64,000 bases of DNA from Sphingobium scionense (GCF_014197035.1 NZ_JACIEU010000013.1:113276-177275); one strand, 5' to 3'; positions 8,670 to 18,319 are shown, counted from the stretch's first letter. Notes: a model not told the origin generated them from the letters alone. Program-made: numbers and translations.

Positions 8670-9245
8670 ATGATGAAGATCGTGATCTCCGCCGCGCTGC
8701 TTTCTTTGGTGTCGGTTCCGGCTTTCGCCCAAGCAGTTGCCCCATCCACGTCAGGAACGATGACCAGCGCGGATGTCGGGGTAGAGCCGATTGCCAGCCA
8801 AAGCGGCCCAAACTACGTTCTCGCCGCGTCGGACGCGAACGTCTATCAGATAAAGGCTGCCCAGCTTGCCGCAACGCGCGCGCAGCGGGACGACGTCAAA
8901 TCCTACGCCAAGCGCGTCCTAGCCGAGGCACAAAGCAGCCAGAAAGCACTGATGGCAGCGCTCAAAAACGATCAGCGCACGATCAAGGCACCATCGTCAG
9001 CGTTGTCGGCCGACCGCGCTGCTCTTGTCAAGTTGCTGCAAAAGGCACCGAAGAGCGCTTTCGATAACCTTTATCTCACCCAGTCGGCGAAGGTGCAACA
9101 AGCGGCGTGGGCAATCCACAAGGGATACGCCCAAGACGGCACCGACCCAGCGCTGCAGCAGATCGCCGGCACGGCTGTTCCCGTGCTGGAAAACGAACTC
9201 ACCACCGGCAAGTCACTCACACCCTCCGGGCTTGCGGGAAGGTGA
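8670..9245 (+). CDS. Exported DUF4142 family protein
   Basis: The product of about 191 residues starts with a clear Sec signal peptide, MMKIVISAALLSLVSVPAFA, with cleavage expected after AFA. The mature part contains the DUF4142 helical-bundle pattern (SDANVYQIKAAQLAATRAQRDDVKSYAKRV in outline), a ferritin-like periplasmic domain of unknown function often stress-related in sphingomonads. A GAAAGGA ribosome binding site precedes two adjacent ATGs; the start could be 8670 or 8673. A hairpin terminator follows immediately. Confidence 0.8.
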   Translation: MMKIVISAALLSLVSVPAFAQAVAPSTSGTMTSADVGVEPIASQSGPNYVLAASDANVYQIKAAQLAATRAQRDDVKSYAKRVLAEAQSSQKALMAALKNDQRTIKAPSSALSADRAALVKLLQKAPKSAFDNLYLTQSAKVQQAAWAIHKGYAQDGTDPALQQIAGTAVPVLENELTTGKSLTPSGLAGR

Positions 9246-9250
9246 ACCTA

Positions 9251-9295
9251 GCTGGGCCGGGCCGCATAGCTCCCGGCGGCCTGGCCCAGCGTTTT
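9251..9295 (+). terminator. Rho-independent terminator
   Basis: GCTGGGCC (9251-9258) pairs with GGCCCAGC (9283-9290), further GC pairing is possible inside, and the stem is followed by GTTTT. It ends the DUF4142 transcript before the convergent kinase gene. Confidence 0.7.
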
Positions 9296-9345
9296 GAACA
9301 CCTTTTTATGATGGCATAATTCGATGAGGATACAACCAGTAAAAT

Positions 9346-10926
9346 CTATCGATTTCTAGTAAGTGCCAATATGACCACAGCAATTCCCCATGAAGCTAGC
9401 GATATGTATATTTGTTGACTAAAGAGAACCGCTCCGCCTACGATCAGACCGGCAGCGAGTATATCTCTTTGGGGCGACGGCCTCTCCTTGTTCGGTGATG
9501 GTAATGACACGTGAACCGGGATTGTACCTGACTTTGCTACTTTCTCCACCAGTCCAATCAGGTCGGGAGAGGCTGCGGCCAAGCGGCCGATCCCTGTTGC
9601 CAGGCGGCGCCCACCTTTTCTCAGTTCGGCAGGACTAATTCGCTCGCGCGCAAGCTCGCGGGCGATCGGCATCGCCCTAGCCGCGATATCGAACTCTGGG
9701 TCTAGAGTCCGTACCAATCCCTCGGCGGTCAGTAATGTGCGCAGGAGCAAAGCAAGGTCGGGCGGCAATGCCAGACGGTATTGGCGCAGTAACGTGAACA
9801 CGCGCGAGAATATCTCGGACAGATCAACCTGTTTCAAGACAGCGCCACGAAATTGACCGATCAAAGACTCAAGATCCCTTTGCAACCCATCCACCTCAAC
9901 GGTCCGGTCGCCTGACCAGTTTATCAGCACATCCGCGACCGCGCGCGGATTTTCTCCCGCGATAGCGAGGACCAAGGTAACCAGCTCCGAGCGACGGTTT
10001 GGAGTCAGCGTTCCGGTGGCACCGAAGTCGATGAAAGCGATCTTTCGGCTTGGAAGCACGAATACGTTCCCCGGATGGGGATCTGCGTGAAACCGGCCGT
10101 AAAAGATGATCATGCGCAATATGGCGTCCGCGTAGGCGCCTGCAATTGCGGCCGCGTCTGTTACCTCGTCTGCTGCTATAAGGACGCCGCGCACCGAGAC
10201 TCCTTCAAGCCGCTCCTGGACGTTGACGCGGCGGCCGACATAGTCCCAAAAGAATTTCGGTGTCCTCACGCCTAGCGTGTCGAGAAATGACCCAATCCCC
10301 TCACATGCTGCCGCTTCGGCGCTCAGATCCATTTCTTGAGACAGGCTCTCGGCGAAGAAGCGAAGCAGTTCGTCAATCTTGAGCCGCCGCAGTTCCGGCG
10401 AGCGCCGTTCGGCCAGGCGCGCAAGTCGTCGTAGCAATCTCAGGTCGGCGTCGACGCGGGTCGCTATTCCCGGGCGGCGCACCTTGACGACAACTTCGGT
10501 TCCATCGGAAAGGGCTGCACCGTGCACCTGGGCAATCGACGCCGCGGCGATTGGTATCCGATCGAAGCGCGCGAAAACATCAGCAACGGGCGCACCGAGA
10601 GACGAGACGAGTTCGGGTTCGATCTCGTGGAATGGTACCGCAGGAACTTGATCCTGTAATGTCGATAGCGCATTCACCCACTCCGGCCCCAGAAGATCGC
10701 CACGTGTGGCGAGAAGCTGGCCCAGCTTTATTGCGACCGGGCCTAGGTCGCGAAGAAGCGCGACTACCCGAGTTGATGCGTCCGGCTCGACGGACCATGT
10801 CAGCGGACCGCTCGCCAACCCAACGCGTGAGGCGAGGCCGCCGAGTCCGTGACGTGCGAAGATTCGCGCGAGCTCTCCAAATCTTTCCCGCTCACTCAAC
10901 GGAATATCATCTGCGACCTCGGTCAT
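9346..10926 (-). CDS. UbiB/ABC1 (AarF) family atypical kinase
   Basis: The 526-residue protein has the family hallmarks: the KLGQ (KxGQ) motif at about 67-70, the Ala-rich loop IAAASIAQVHGA at about 127-138, the lysine in VVVKVRRPG, FHADPHPGN near 287 and the metal-binding IDFG. Two hydrophobic helices sit at the C-terminus, as in UbiB. UbiB/ADCK proteins are ATPases that support ubiquinone and membrane-lipid handling. Its start overlaps the stop of the upstream TetR gene by four bases (ATGA), so they form an operon. It is not necessarily the housekeeping ubiB, because no other ubiquinone gene is adjacent. Confidence 0.85.
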   Translation of the reverse strand: MTEVADDIPLSERERFGELARIFARHGLGGLASRVGLASGPLTWSVEPDASTRVVALLRDLGPVAIKLGQLLATRGDLLGPEWVNALSTLQDQVPAVPFHEIEPELVSSLGAPVADVFARFDRIPIAAASIAQVHGAALSDGTEVVVKVRRPGIATRVDADLRLLRRLARLAERRSPELRRLKIDELLRFFAESLSQEMDLSAEAAACEGIGSFLDTLGVRTPKFFWDYVGRRVNVQERLEGVSVRGVLIAADEVTDAAAIAGAYADAILRMIIFYGRFHADPHPGNVFVLPSRKIAFIDFGATGTLTPNRRSELVTLVLAIAGENPRAVADVLINWSGDRTVEVDGLQRDLESLIGQFRGAVLKQVDLSEIFSRVFTLLRQYRLALPPDLALLLRTLLTAEGLVRTLDPEFDIAARAMPIARELARERISPAELRKGGRRLATGIGRLAAASPDLIGLVEKVAKSGTIPVHVSLPSPNKERPSPQRDILAAGLIVGGAVLFSQQIYISLASWGIAVVILALTRNR

Positions 10927-11603
10927 TGCATATTCTCGGTTCCGAGTGCGGGAGGTAGACAGCCAATAATAAAAAGCTCGATGCCCCGTCTGACTCGGGC
11001 GCGGGCGTTTTCATCATAGGCCGGGGGGGCGAGGCCGAGTGCCGCGCGGCGCATCGGTGCTACGACCACGAGGGTCACGAACTGTTCAGCGGCGAAAACG
11101 GGATCCGGTAGATCGAGTTCACCCTTGGCGGCAGCAGCCCCGAGAATGCTCGCCACCCACTGAGCGGCGCGCTGAAAGCCGAACTCGTGAATGTTGGCGG
11201 CAAGCGCAGGAAAGCGCACGGCCTGCGCGATCACGACACGTTCCATTGAAGCGATACGTGGCGTAAGCAGCCACTCGAGAAGCACATCGGCTATCGACTG
11301 CAGCCTGTCCACGACAGCAAGATCCGCATCGACGGCCGGCTCCAGCGCCCGAAGTTGCGTGTCAATCTCGTCGAGGATCACAGCTTCGAACACACGCGCT
11401 TTGCTGCCGAACCTGGCGTAAAGGGTCCGCTTCGAGACCTTTGCACCCTCGGCGATCATATCAGCGCTCGCGCCGTCAAAGCCATGTTCGAAGAACATTT
11501 CACGAGCGCTTTGCAGAATATGGGAGGTGAGGCGGATCGCTGCCTCTGCCGTTGGCCTGCCAGTCCGACCGCCCCGCTTGCCGCTCCCCGATCGCACCTT
11601 CAT
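10923..11603 (-). CDS. TetR/AcrR family transcriptional regulator
   Basis: The protein of about 226 residues has an N-terminal TetR helix-turn-helix: LQSAREMFFEHGFDGASADM, then IAEGAKVSKRTLYARFGSK. The C-terminal ligand domain is of the AefR-like type. The ATG at 11603 is preceded by GAGGCGAGA and is favoured over a longer frame. It is coupled to the UbiB-like gene by an ATGA overlap and probably regulates itself, the kinase, and perhaps the neighbouring MCE gene. The ligand is unknown. Confidence 0.85.
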   Translation of the reverse strand: MKVRSGSGKRGGRTGRPTAEAAIRLTSHILQSAREMFFEHGFDGASADMIAEGAKVSKRTLYARFGSKARVFEAVILDEIDTQLRALEPAVDADLAVVDRLQSIADVLLEWLLTPRIASMERVVIAQAVRFPALAANIHEFGFQRAAQWVASILGAAAAKGELDLPDPVFAAEQFVTLVVVAPMRRAALGLAPPAYDENARARVRRGIELFIIGCLPPALGTENMQ

Positions 11604-11788
11604 TTCAATCTCGCCTCCGCGATGCCTGATAGTCGCTGAAGCTGAAATCGGCGACCGGTTGCCAAGATGCGCCACCATGTCCTGCTCACGCGCTCACGGC
11701 CACCGCCTTGTTCAATATGGGGAGGTCCCTGAATACAATCGGGGGCGGTCCCGAGGATGAACGTCACTCGTACCACGAAACGCTGGCG

Positions 11789-12748
11789 CTAGCGCGATGG
11801 TGGTGGCGACTGTTTTGCTGAATTGTAATCGGGCAACTTTGGCGCCCCGAACAGCTGGAGTCCTTCGCGATCAACGCGCTCGACCTGGTCGCCGAGGCGC
11901 TGTGTCGTGGATCGCGCCGAGCGAACGGACTCTGTGACCTCACGGCTTCGGCCTTCGAGGGCGCGAACGGCCGGGCGCAGCGCCTCCACATCGCCACGAA
12001 ACTCTTCCGCCGCGCGCTGAGCGCTGCTCAGCTTGTCATCGATTCCAAGGCTGGCATCGCGACGCGCTTCCAGCTTGGCACGGATGCGGCCCGCTCGCTC
12101 GCCAGCGCGAGCGATTGAAGCGCCAGTGCTGAGGATCCGTCCGCGCGACCCGGTTAGCGTTTCAGATAACCGCGTCGCCCTGTCCGGCCACGCCGAGGAG
12201 GCGGCGCTGAGCGCTGCCAGTCGCTCGCGCGTATGCTGCTGTCCCCGGGCATCCAGATTGCTGGAAACATTGTCGACGGAACGGCTGATCTTTTCGATGA
12301 GTGCCATCGGGTCTCCGCCGGAACCCAGGAGCCCTCCCTCCTTCGCGGGGATGACGGGCAAGCCGCCATCGGTGGAAGCAGTGATCGCCGCGGCGCCCTT
12401 CACACTGCCGTCGATCGTGATCGTGGCGTCATCCCCGAGAAGCGACCGCACTATTTCGGCCTTAGCTCCATCCAAGATCGGGATGTCTGGATCTAGCCGC
12501 ACCGTGACGAGGGCTACTGACGGATCTTGAAGGTCGAGACGGACATCGGTCACAACGCCCGCCCGAACCCCGGCATATGTCACGGAAGCGCCGCCCTTCA
12601 GCCCCCGGACGTCGTCGCTGAACCGGATCACGAAGTCTTGGCCATCGGGACTTTTGGCCGTCATCAGCCAGAAGGCGAAAACCGCGAGGGTCGCAAGCAG
12701 CGTGCCGACGACCAAGAAAACCAACAAGCGGTTTGAGCGCGTCTCCAT
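11789..12748 (-). CDS. MCE/MlaD family protein, orphan copy
   Basis: The protein of about 319 residues starts METRSNRLLVFLVVGTLLATLAVFAFWL in outline: one N-terminal membrane anchor, then an MCE domain with FSDDVRGLKGGASVTYAGVRAG and VTDVRLD. A long coiled-coil-like helical C-terminus follows, ending DYNSAKQSPPPSR. MCE proteins form periplasmic tunnels for lipids between membranes. No permease or ATPase is adjacent here; a full set sits at 21.4-24.9 kb. The ATG at 12748 is chosen because it starts the anchor directly. Confidence 0.8.
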   Translation of the reverse strand: METRSNRLLVFLVVGTLLATLAVFAFWLMTAKSPDGQDFVIRFSDDVRGLKGGASVTYAGVRAGVVTDVRLDLQDPSVALVTVRLDPDIPILDGAKAEIVRSLLGDDATITIDGSVKGAAAITASTDGGLPVIPAKEGGLLGSGGDPMALIEKISRSVDNVSSNLDARGQQHTRERLAALSAASSAWPDRATRLSETLTGSRGRILSTGASIARAGERAGRIRAKLEARRDASLGIDDKLSSAQRAAEEFRGDVEALRPAVRALEGRSREVTESVRSARSTTQRLGDQVERVDREGLQLFGAPKLPDYNSAKQSPPPSR

Positions 12749-12865
12749 ACCTCCACGCAACTTAGCCAAGCAGCCATCAGATGTAAACCGTCCGGTGTAT
12801 TTCCATATTTGCTGTTGACGCCTCATTGGTGCTGGGAAAGATTGCGCCACCGTGAGGAGAGCGAT

Positions 12866-13276
12866 TTGGCCGACGTTCCGGGTTTCGCAGGCATAATCAT
12901 TCCATGGAGTGCCGAACTGGATCTTGTGACGATCTCGGCGGACGATGGGTTGTGTTCGATGAGATTGCCCAGTCGGGCCGCCTTGGCGGACCATGCCGAC
13001 GGGATCGCGCCCGGTGCGGTGGCAAGCCTCATCGACCATGTGTGCGGAGCCGCCATCATGTCGCGGCAGATGCCGATCTCGATCTCGACGCTGAACCTGA
13101 AGATCGACCATATTCGACCGGCGACGCCTGGGTCCGATGTGACGGCCTGGGGACATTGCTACCGGATGACCGACGCATTCGCCTTCGTGCGCGTAGAGGT
13201 CTGGGACCAAGACCCTTCAGATGTATTCGCCACGGCACAAGCCGTCTTTTCGGTGAAACACCGGGCAGCGGCATGA
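12866..13276 (+). CDS. Hotdog-fold (PaaI-like) thioesterase family protein, first of a pair
   Basis: The 136-residue protein has the PaaI-type hotdog pattern: GIAPGAVASLIDHVCGAAIMS, the helix normally carrying the catalytic acidic residue (Asp in SLIDH), then STLNLKIDHIRPATPGSDV for the central strand. The TTG at 12866 is favoured as start because a GAGGAG sequence lies six bases upstream. The substrate is unknown, probably an acyl-CoA thioester. Its stop overlaps the next start (ATGA), which implies coupled expression and possibly a heteromer. It diverges from the MCE gene. Confidence 0.7.
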   Translation: MADVPGFAGIIIPWSAELDLVTISADDGLCSMRLPSRAALADHADGIAPGAVASLIDHVCGAAIMSRQMPISISTLNLKIDHIRPATPGSDVTAWGHCYRMTDAFAFVRVEVWDQDPSDVFATAQAVFSVKHRAAA

Positions 13277-13683
13277 GCGCCGACGCGAAGATACAAGCGA
13301 TCCTTGCCTCGTCGGGGTTCAGCTCGAAGCTCGCCAAGATGATTTCGGTCGAGGAGGCTGGCGCGCTCTGGAAGCTGTCTCCGACCGCGGAACTCGTCGG
13401 CAATCCGTTGGCTCAGGCGCTTCACGGCGGCGCCATCACGGCGTTTCTCGAACTGGCATGCGGCGCTGTCCTGTCACACCGGCTCGACCGAAACTGTCTG
13501 CCCCAACTCATTAGCATCAATGTGCAGTTTCTTGCCCCGATGCGGCTCGCCCCGGTCACGGCGCAGCCAAATCTGCGCAGGATCGGGCGGCGCGTCGCGG
13601 TCGCCCACGTTGATGCATGGCAGGATAGCCCGGACACGATTGTATGTGCGGCACAGTGCGAATTTCTGTGTGAATTCGCCTGA
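13273..13683 (+). CDS. Hotdog-fold (PaaI-like) thioesterase family protein, second of a pair
   Basis: Also 136 residues, with HGGAITAFLELACGAVLSHRL as the hotdog helix and PQLISINVQFLAPM as the strand. In this copy the acidic residue of the helix is Glu (FLELA). It overlaps the first paralogue by four bases. The two proteins have equal length but diverged sequences, a layout consistent with heterodimeric hotdog enzymes. The function is not known beyond the fold. Confidence 0.75.
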   Translation: MSADAKIQAILASSGFSSKLAKMISVEEAGALWKLSPTAELVGNPLAQALHGGAITAFLELACGAVLSHRLDRNCLPQLISINVQFLAPMRLAPVTAQPNLRRIGRRVAVAHVDAWQDSPDTIVCAAQCEFLCEFA

Positions 13684-14069
13684 CGCTGATTGGTCTCGCC
13701 GCGCGTCGATATCGGGGGGTATAGGTTAGCCCGGCGGCGACCGAAAACTGATCGGCTTCGCCAACGTCGACGACGGCGGGGCTCTGCTTATGTCTTGCGA
13801 GCATTCGGCCGTAGGCACTCCAGTCCCTATCCCGAACCCACGGCGGAGATCCCTGCTCAGGTTCTGGAAAGCGAATGCTGTCAAGTTGAAGCGCTTCCAG
13901 CCGGGATTATGGTGGAATACGCCCACACGCTTGCAGCCGCGACCGCAGGCGTCATGTTGGATGGGTGCGTCAGCCGGCCAATCGCTTTTTTCCGATCAAA
14001 ATCGAAGGTAGAAAACAGCCGCATCAATTACTATGATACGATACGGTTTACATATTACAAGGTTGAAGA
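13684..14069. other. Intergenic region upstream of the efflux operon
   Basis: About 385 bp with no believable gene. The right end becomes AT-rich (CAATTACTATGATACGATAC, 14026-14045) and contains TATGAT as a possible -10 box for the emrA-emrB-outer-membrane-factor operon. No regulator gene is adjacent. Confidence 0.4.
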
Positions 14070-15296
14070 GTGGCAGATCGCAACGAACCCGAGACAGATG
14101 CGAGCGGGCATGACGACGAAGGGGAAGAGCGCGGCGACCGACCGACTGGCACTGATGGGGATGCGCCAGATAAACCGGGTCTCCTGACGCGATATCCCGT
14201 TATCCGCTACGCGCTGATCGCGGCGCTGGTGGCCGGGATCGTCGCGGCCGCCATGTGGTATGTCAATTATCGGGAACGCGGGCAGTATCGTCAATCGACG
14301 AACAATGCGTATGTGCGGGCCGACTTCGTGACCGTTTCTCCCAAACTGGGCGGTTATGTCGAACGGGTTCTCGTGCGTGACAACCAGCCCGTGAGACGCG
14401 GGCAGCTTCTGGCAGTGCTTGATCCGCGGGACTATCGTGCAAGCGTCGCACAGGCGCAGGCGCAGGTCGCCTCGGCCGTTGCCGGCATCCGGACAGCACG
14501 CAGCACGCTCGACGAGCAGCGCGCGGCCATCGCGCAGTCGGCGGCGCAAGTGTCCGCAGCCGAAGTCGCCGCCGAGGCCGCAGCCGCGGAGGTCCGGCGG
14601 TACGAGCCGCTCGCGCAGTCCGGGGCGGAGTCGCGCGAGCGGCTGGCGGCCCTGGTGGTCGATCGCGATCGCGCGGTCGCCAACCTGCGCGCCCAACGCG
14701 CCACCTATCTGGCGGCAAGGCGCGGGCTGGAAACGCAGAGTGCCCGCATCGGCCAGGCTCTGGCTCAACGGGAAACCGCGCAAGCGCAACTCGACCGCGC
14801 CTCGACCGACCTTGGCGCTGTCGAGCTTCGCAGTAGCATTGACGGCGTGGTTGCCGACAAGGCGGTGCGGGTGGGGCAGTTCGTCCAGCCCGCGACCCGG
14901 CTCATGTCGATCGTGCCGGCGAACCAGCTCTATATCGAGGCGAACTTCAAGGAGACCCAGGTCGCCCTCATGCGCGTCGGCCAGCCGGCGACCATCAAGG
15001 TCGATGCGCTGGACGGGGCCGAACTGCGCGGCCGGATCGACAGCTTCGCACCCGGCACCGGTGCGCAATTCTCGGTGCTGCCGCCCGAGAACGCGACCGG
15101 CAACTTCACCAAGATCGTCCAGCGTGTGCCGGTGAGGATCAGCATCGAGGCCGGACCCGAAGCGCGCAAGGTCCTGCGGCCCGGACTATCGGTGGAGGTC
15201 ACGATCGACACCATCGGTGCGAAGGGCAGCCGCAAGCGGATCGAGGAGGAGAGCGAGCGGCTTGGGCGCGACGAGGCGCAGGTCCAGCGACGATGA
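14070..15296 (+). CDS. emrA: EmrA/HlyD-type membrane fusion protein
   Basis: The 408-residue protein has a charged cytoplasmic N-terminus, one membrane helix (about 48-66), a biotinyl-lipoyl domain (VSPKLGGYVERVLVRDNQPVRRGQ), a long alpha-helical hairpin and a beta-barrel part (VVADKAVRVGQFVQPATRLMSIVP). It links the inner-membrane pump to the outer-membrane channel. The start is the GTG at 14070 with AAGG upstream. Its stop overlaps the pump start (ATGA). This is the first gene of a three-gene tripartite efflux operon, likely for hydrophobic toxic compounds. Confidence 0.88.
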   Translation: MADRNEPETDASGHDDEGEERGDRPTGTDGDAPDKPGLLTRYPVIRYALIAALVAGIVAAAMWYVNYRERGQYRQSTNNAYVRADFVTVSPKLGGYVERVLVRDNQPVRRGQLLAVLDPRDYRASVAQAQAQVASAVAGIRTARSTLDEQRAAIAQSAAQVSAAEVAAEAAAAEVRRYEPLAQSGAESRERLAALVVDRDRAVANLRAQRATYLAARRGLETQSARIGQALAQRETAQAQLDRASTDLGAVELRSSIDGVVADKAVRVGQFVQPATRLMSIVPANQLYIEANFKETQVALMRVGQPATIKVDALDGAELRGRIDSFAPGTGAQFSVLPPENATGNFTKIVQRVPVRISIEAGPEARKVLRPGLSVEVTIDTIGAKGSRKRIEEESERLGRDEAQVQRR

Positions 15297-16819
15297 CCCG
15301 TGAACGCGCAAGCGCGCGGGACTGGCTTGCGGTCGCCGCGGGCACGATCGGGTCCTTCATGGCGCTGCTCGACATCTCGATCGTCAACGCGGCGCTGCCG
15401 ACAATTCAGGGGGAAATCGGCGCCAGCGGGACCGAGGGGACCTGGGTGGCAACGTCATACCTGGTCGCCGAGATCGTCATGATCCCGCTCAGCCCCTTCC
15501 TTGTACGGCTACTGGGCCTCCGAAATTTCCTGCTCGCCGCCGCCGTTTCGTTCACCGGCTTCTCGGTGATCTGCGGCCTCTCGACGACGCTGCCCATGAT
15601 GATCGCCGGTCGCGTCGGTCAGGGATTCACCGGCGGCGCGCTCATTCCGACCGCCATGACGATCATCGCCACGCGGCTGCCACCCTCACAGCAGCCGATC
15701 GGGACCGCGGCCTTCGGCGGGACAGCCATCCTAGGACCCGTGCTCGGCCCGATCATCGGCGGATGGCTGACCGACAATTACAGCTGGCACTATGCGTTCT
15801 TCCTGAACGTGCCCGTGTGCGCCGGCCTGGCTGTGCTGCTGCTCGTCGGCCTCGATCACGAGCGCCTGCGCCTCAATCAACTGCGGAACGCCGATTGGCT
15901 GGGCATAGCTGGGCTGGCGATCGGGCTCGGCTCGCTCACCGTCATGCTGGAGGAGGGGCAGCGGGAGATGTGGTTTGAATCGGCGATGATTATCAAGCTC
16001 GCCATCGCCACGGTCTTTGGGTTCACACTCATCGCCATCGGCCAGGTGAGGTCGCCTCAGCCAGTCCTGAAATTGTCATTGATCTTCAGCCGCACCTTCG
16101 GCAGCGTGTTCGTGCTGAGCCTCGTGATCGGCGTCGTTCTCTACGGGGTGACCTTCCTGATCCCTCAGTTTCTGGCGGTAATGGCCGGCTACAGCGCGCT
16201 GCAGTCGGGGCAGGTCGTGTTTGTGTCCGGCATCCCCGCGCTGCTGATGATGCCGTTTCTCCCGCTCGCCTTCAAATATCTCGATGTCCGCGTGGCCGTC
16301 ATCATCGGAATGGTCGCCATCGGGATCAGTTGCGCGATGGATTGGAGCATGACGGCGGACACCGCTGGCGGCGACCTCGTCGGATCGCAACTGGTCAGGG
16401 GTTTCGGCCAGATCTTCGCGATGATGTTCCTCAATCAGGCCGCGATCAGCGCCGTCGCGCCCGAGGACGCGGGCGATGCGTCCGCCCTCTTCAATGCGGG
16501 CCGCAACCTGGGCGGGTCCATCGGTCTCGCGATGATGGCAACCCTGCAGGATCGTCAAACCTTCCTGCATTTCAATCGGATCGCCGAATCAGCGTCGGCG
16601 AACGCGGCGGCGACGCAGGAATGGTTCGGTCGCGCGATGGCGGGGGCGGCCGGCGAAGCCGGGGCGTATCGTCAACTGGCAGGCCAGATGCTCCAGCAGG
16701 CGACCGTGATGGCCTATAACGACCTCTATGTCGTCCTTGCGATTGCGATCGCCGTCACGACCCCGCTGGCGCTGTTCCTTCGCCCCATCCCCTCCGGCAC
16801 CCAGATGGCCATGCATTGA
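15293..16819 (+). CDS. emrB: EmrB-type MFS multidrug transporter (DHA2 family)
   Basis: This 508-residue protein has fourteen predicted hydrophobic helices, as in the DHA2 family. Family motifs are visible: LLDISIVNAALPTIQGEIGAS near the N-terminus, and GPVLGPIIGGWLTDNYSWHY in helix 5 (motif C and the DHA2 signature). It is the proton-driven pump of the tripartite system encoded with the preceding membrane fusion protein and the following outer-membrane factor. The substrate cannot be read from sequence; the setting beside aromatic catabolism suggests aromatic or solvent toxicity. Confidence 0.9.
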   Translation: MTRERASARDWLAVAAGTIGSFMALLDISIVNAALPTIQGEIGASGTEGTWVATSYLVAEIVMIPLSPFLVRLLGLRNFLLAAAVSFTGFSVICGLSTTLPMMIAGRVGQGFTGGALIPTAMTIIATRLPPSQQPIGTAAFGGTAILGPVLGPIIGGWLTDNYSWHYAFFLNVPVCAGLAVLLLVGLDHERLRLNQLRNADWLGIAGLAIGLGSLTVMLEEGQREMWFESAMIIKLAIATVFGFTLIAIGQVRSPQPVLKLSLIFSRTFGSVFVLSLVIGVVLYGVTFLIPQFLAVMAGYSALQSGQVVFVSGIPALLMMPFLPLAFKYLDVRVAVIIGMVAIGISCAMDWSMTADTAGGDLVGSQLVRGFGQIFAMMFLNQAAISAVAPEDAGDASALFNAGRNLGGSIGLAMMATLQDRQTFLHFNRIAESASANAAATQEWFGRAMAGAAGEAGAYRQLAGQMLQQATVMAYNDLYVVLAIAIAVTTPLALFLRPIPSGTQMAMH

Positions 16820-18252
16820 TGATCCGCTTCCTGATCCCTGTACCACTCCTGCTTGCCGGCTGCACGGTCGGACCCGACTATGCGGGGCCACGCCCCGTCG
16901 CGAGTGCCGAAAGAGCGGGTGCGACGTTCCGCCGCGCCGACCCTGCCCAGACGGTTGCCGATCGTCCGCTGGCGCGGTGGTGGGAGGCGATGGCCGACCC
17001 GCGCCTCAACGCGCTCGTCGAGCGTGGGCTCGCTGCCAGTCCCGATGTCGCGATCGCAGAGGCGAGAGTGCGCAAGGCCCGCGCCGCGGCGCGTGAGCAA
17101 CGGGCCAACCGGTCGCCCTCGATATCAGCCACTGGGACCGCCATCATTGCGGACCTCCCCGCCGGATCTCTCGCTCTCCCATCGCAGGGAGAGCAGGACG
17201 ACCGGATCAAGGCCGAGTTCTATAACGTGGGCCTCGACGCCTCCTGGGAGATCGACCTGTTCGGCGGGCGCCGCCGCGCCGCGGAAGCCGCCTCCGCGCA
17301 GGCGGACGCGGCCCATGCCAACGTGGCGGATGCGCAGGTTCGCCTCTCCGCCGAGATCGCCGATAATTACGTGACGTTGCGGGAACTTCAGCAGCGCCTG
17401 GTGCTGTCGCGCCAATCCTCCGAGTTGCTCGCACGGTCGCTTGCACTTCTCGAGCAGCGCGAGCGGCGCGGCGCGTCGTCGCGCGACGACGTCGTCCGCC
17501 TGCGCACCGAACTCAACCGGACGCAAGGCGGCCTGTTACCGCTCGAAGGCCAGATCGCGGTGACGCTCGACCAGCTTGCGCTGCTCACGGGCGACGAGCC
17601 CGGTGCCCATGATGCCACCCTCTCCTCCTCCGGGGCCATCCCCTCCGTCCCGGCGAGCGTCGCGATCGGCGATCCTGAGGCGATGCTGCGGCGCCGGCCC
17701 GACGTCCGGGCCGCCGAACGGCAACTGGCCGCTGCCACCGCGCAGATCGGCGTCGACGTCGCGCGCCAGTTCCCCTCGGTCAGCATCATGGGAATCATCG
17801 GACTTGGCGGCCCGAATATCGGCGACGTCGTGGATACCGACAACGTGTCGAGCTTGTTGTTGCCGCGGATCAACTGGAGCTTTCTCGACTTCGGCCGCAA
17901 TCGCGCCCGGGTGGAGCAGTCCCGCGCCGGACGGGACGAGGCGGAGGCGCAGTATCGCAAGTCCGTCCTTGCCGCCCTGTCCGATGCCGAGACGAGCCTG
18001 TCGCGCTTCGGCAATCTGCGCGCGACCCTCCTGTCGAGCTACCGGAGCGCTGAGGGCGCCCGGCAGTCTTCTCGCTTCGCAGACCAGCGGTTCGAGCGCG
18101 GAGCTGCACCGCTGACGTCGTCCATAGACGCAGAACGCGCGGCGCTGACGGCGGACATCTCCGCAGTGGAAGCGCAGGGACAGTTCGTTCGTGCGTTTGT
18201 GGGCCTCCACAAAGCGCTCGGGCTCGGCTGGGAGGGGTCCAAAGACCGCTAG
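16819..18252 (+). CDS. Outer-membrane efflux lipoprotein (OprM/NodT family)
   Basis: The protein of about 477 residues begins MIRFLIPVPLLLAGC, a lipoprotein signal with lipobox LAGC, followed by TVGPDY, the typical start of OprM-like factors. Two repeated helical OEP domains follow, with ARWWEAMADPRLNALVERGL and ASWEIDLFGGRRRAAEAASA as classic blocks, and the second-half partner INWSFLDFGRNRARVEQSRA. The ATG at 16819 overlaps the pump stop (TGATG). It forms the trimeric exit channel of the efflux operon. Confidence 0.9.
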   Translation: MIRFLIPVPLLLAGCTVGPDYAGPRPVASAERAGATFRRADPAQTVADRPLARWWEAMADPRLNALVERGLAASPDVAIAEARVRKARAAAREQRANRSPSISATGTAIIADLPAGSLALPSQGEQDDRIKAEFYNVGLDASWEIDLFGGRRRAAEAASAQADAAHANVADAQVRLSAEIADNYVTLRELQQRLVLSRQSSELLARSLALLEQRERRGASSRDDVVRLRTELNRTQGGLLPLEGQIAVTLDQLALLTGDEPGAHDATLSSSGAIPSVPASVAIGDPEAMLRRRPDVRAAERQLAAATAQIGVDVARQFPSVSIMGIIGLGGPNIGDVVDTDNVSSLLLPRINWSFLDFGRNRARVEQSRAGRDEAEAQYRKSVLAALSDAETSLSRFGNLRATLLSSYRSAEGARQSSRFADQRFERGAAPLTSSIDAERAALTADISAVEAQGQFVRAFVGLHKALGLGWEGSKDR

Positions 18253-18319
18253 TCCATGCCATCCGTCAGTGTCTGCTGAAGGAGCGACTAGCGTCGCTGC
18301 CAACGATAATGTCTTGCGT

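Noticed and set aside
13690..14187. Possible gene upstream of emrA
   Set aside because: The translation is Arg-rich at first and unlike known proteins, and it overlaps the start of emrA. It was treated as intergenic.
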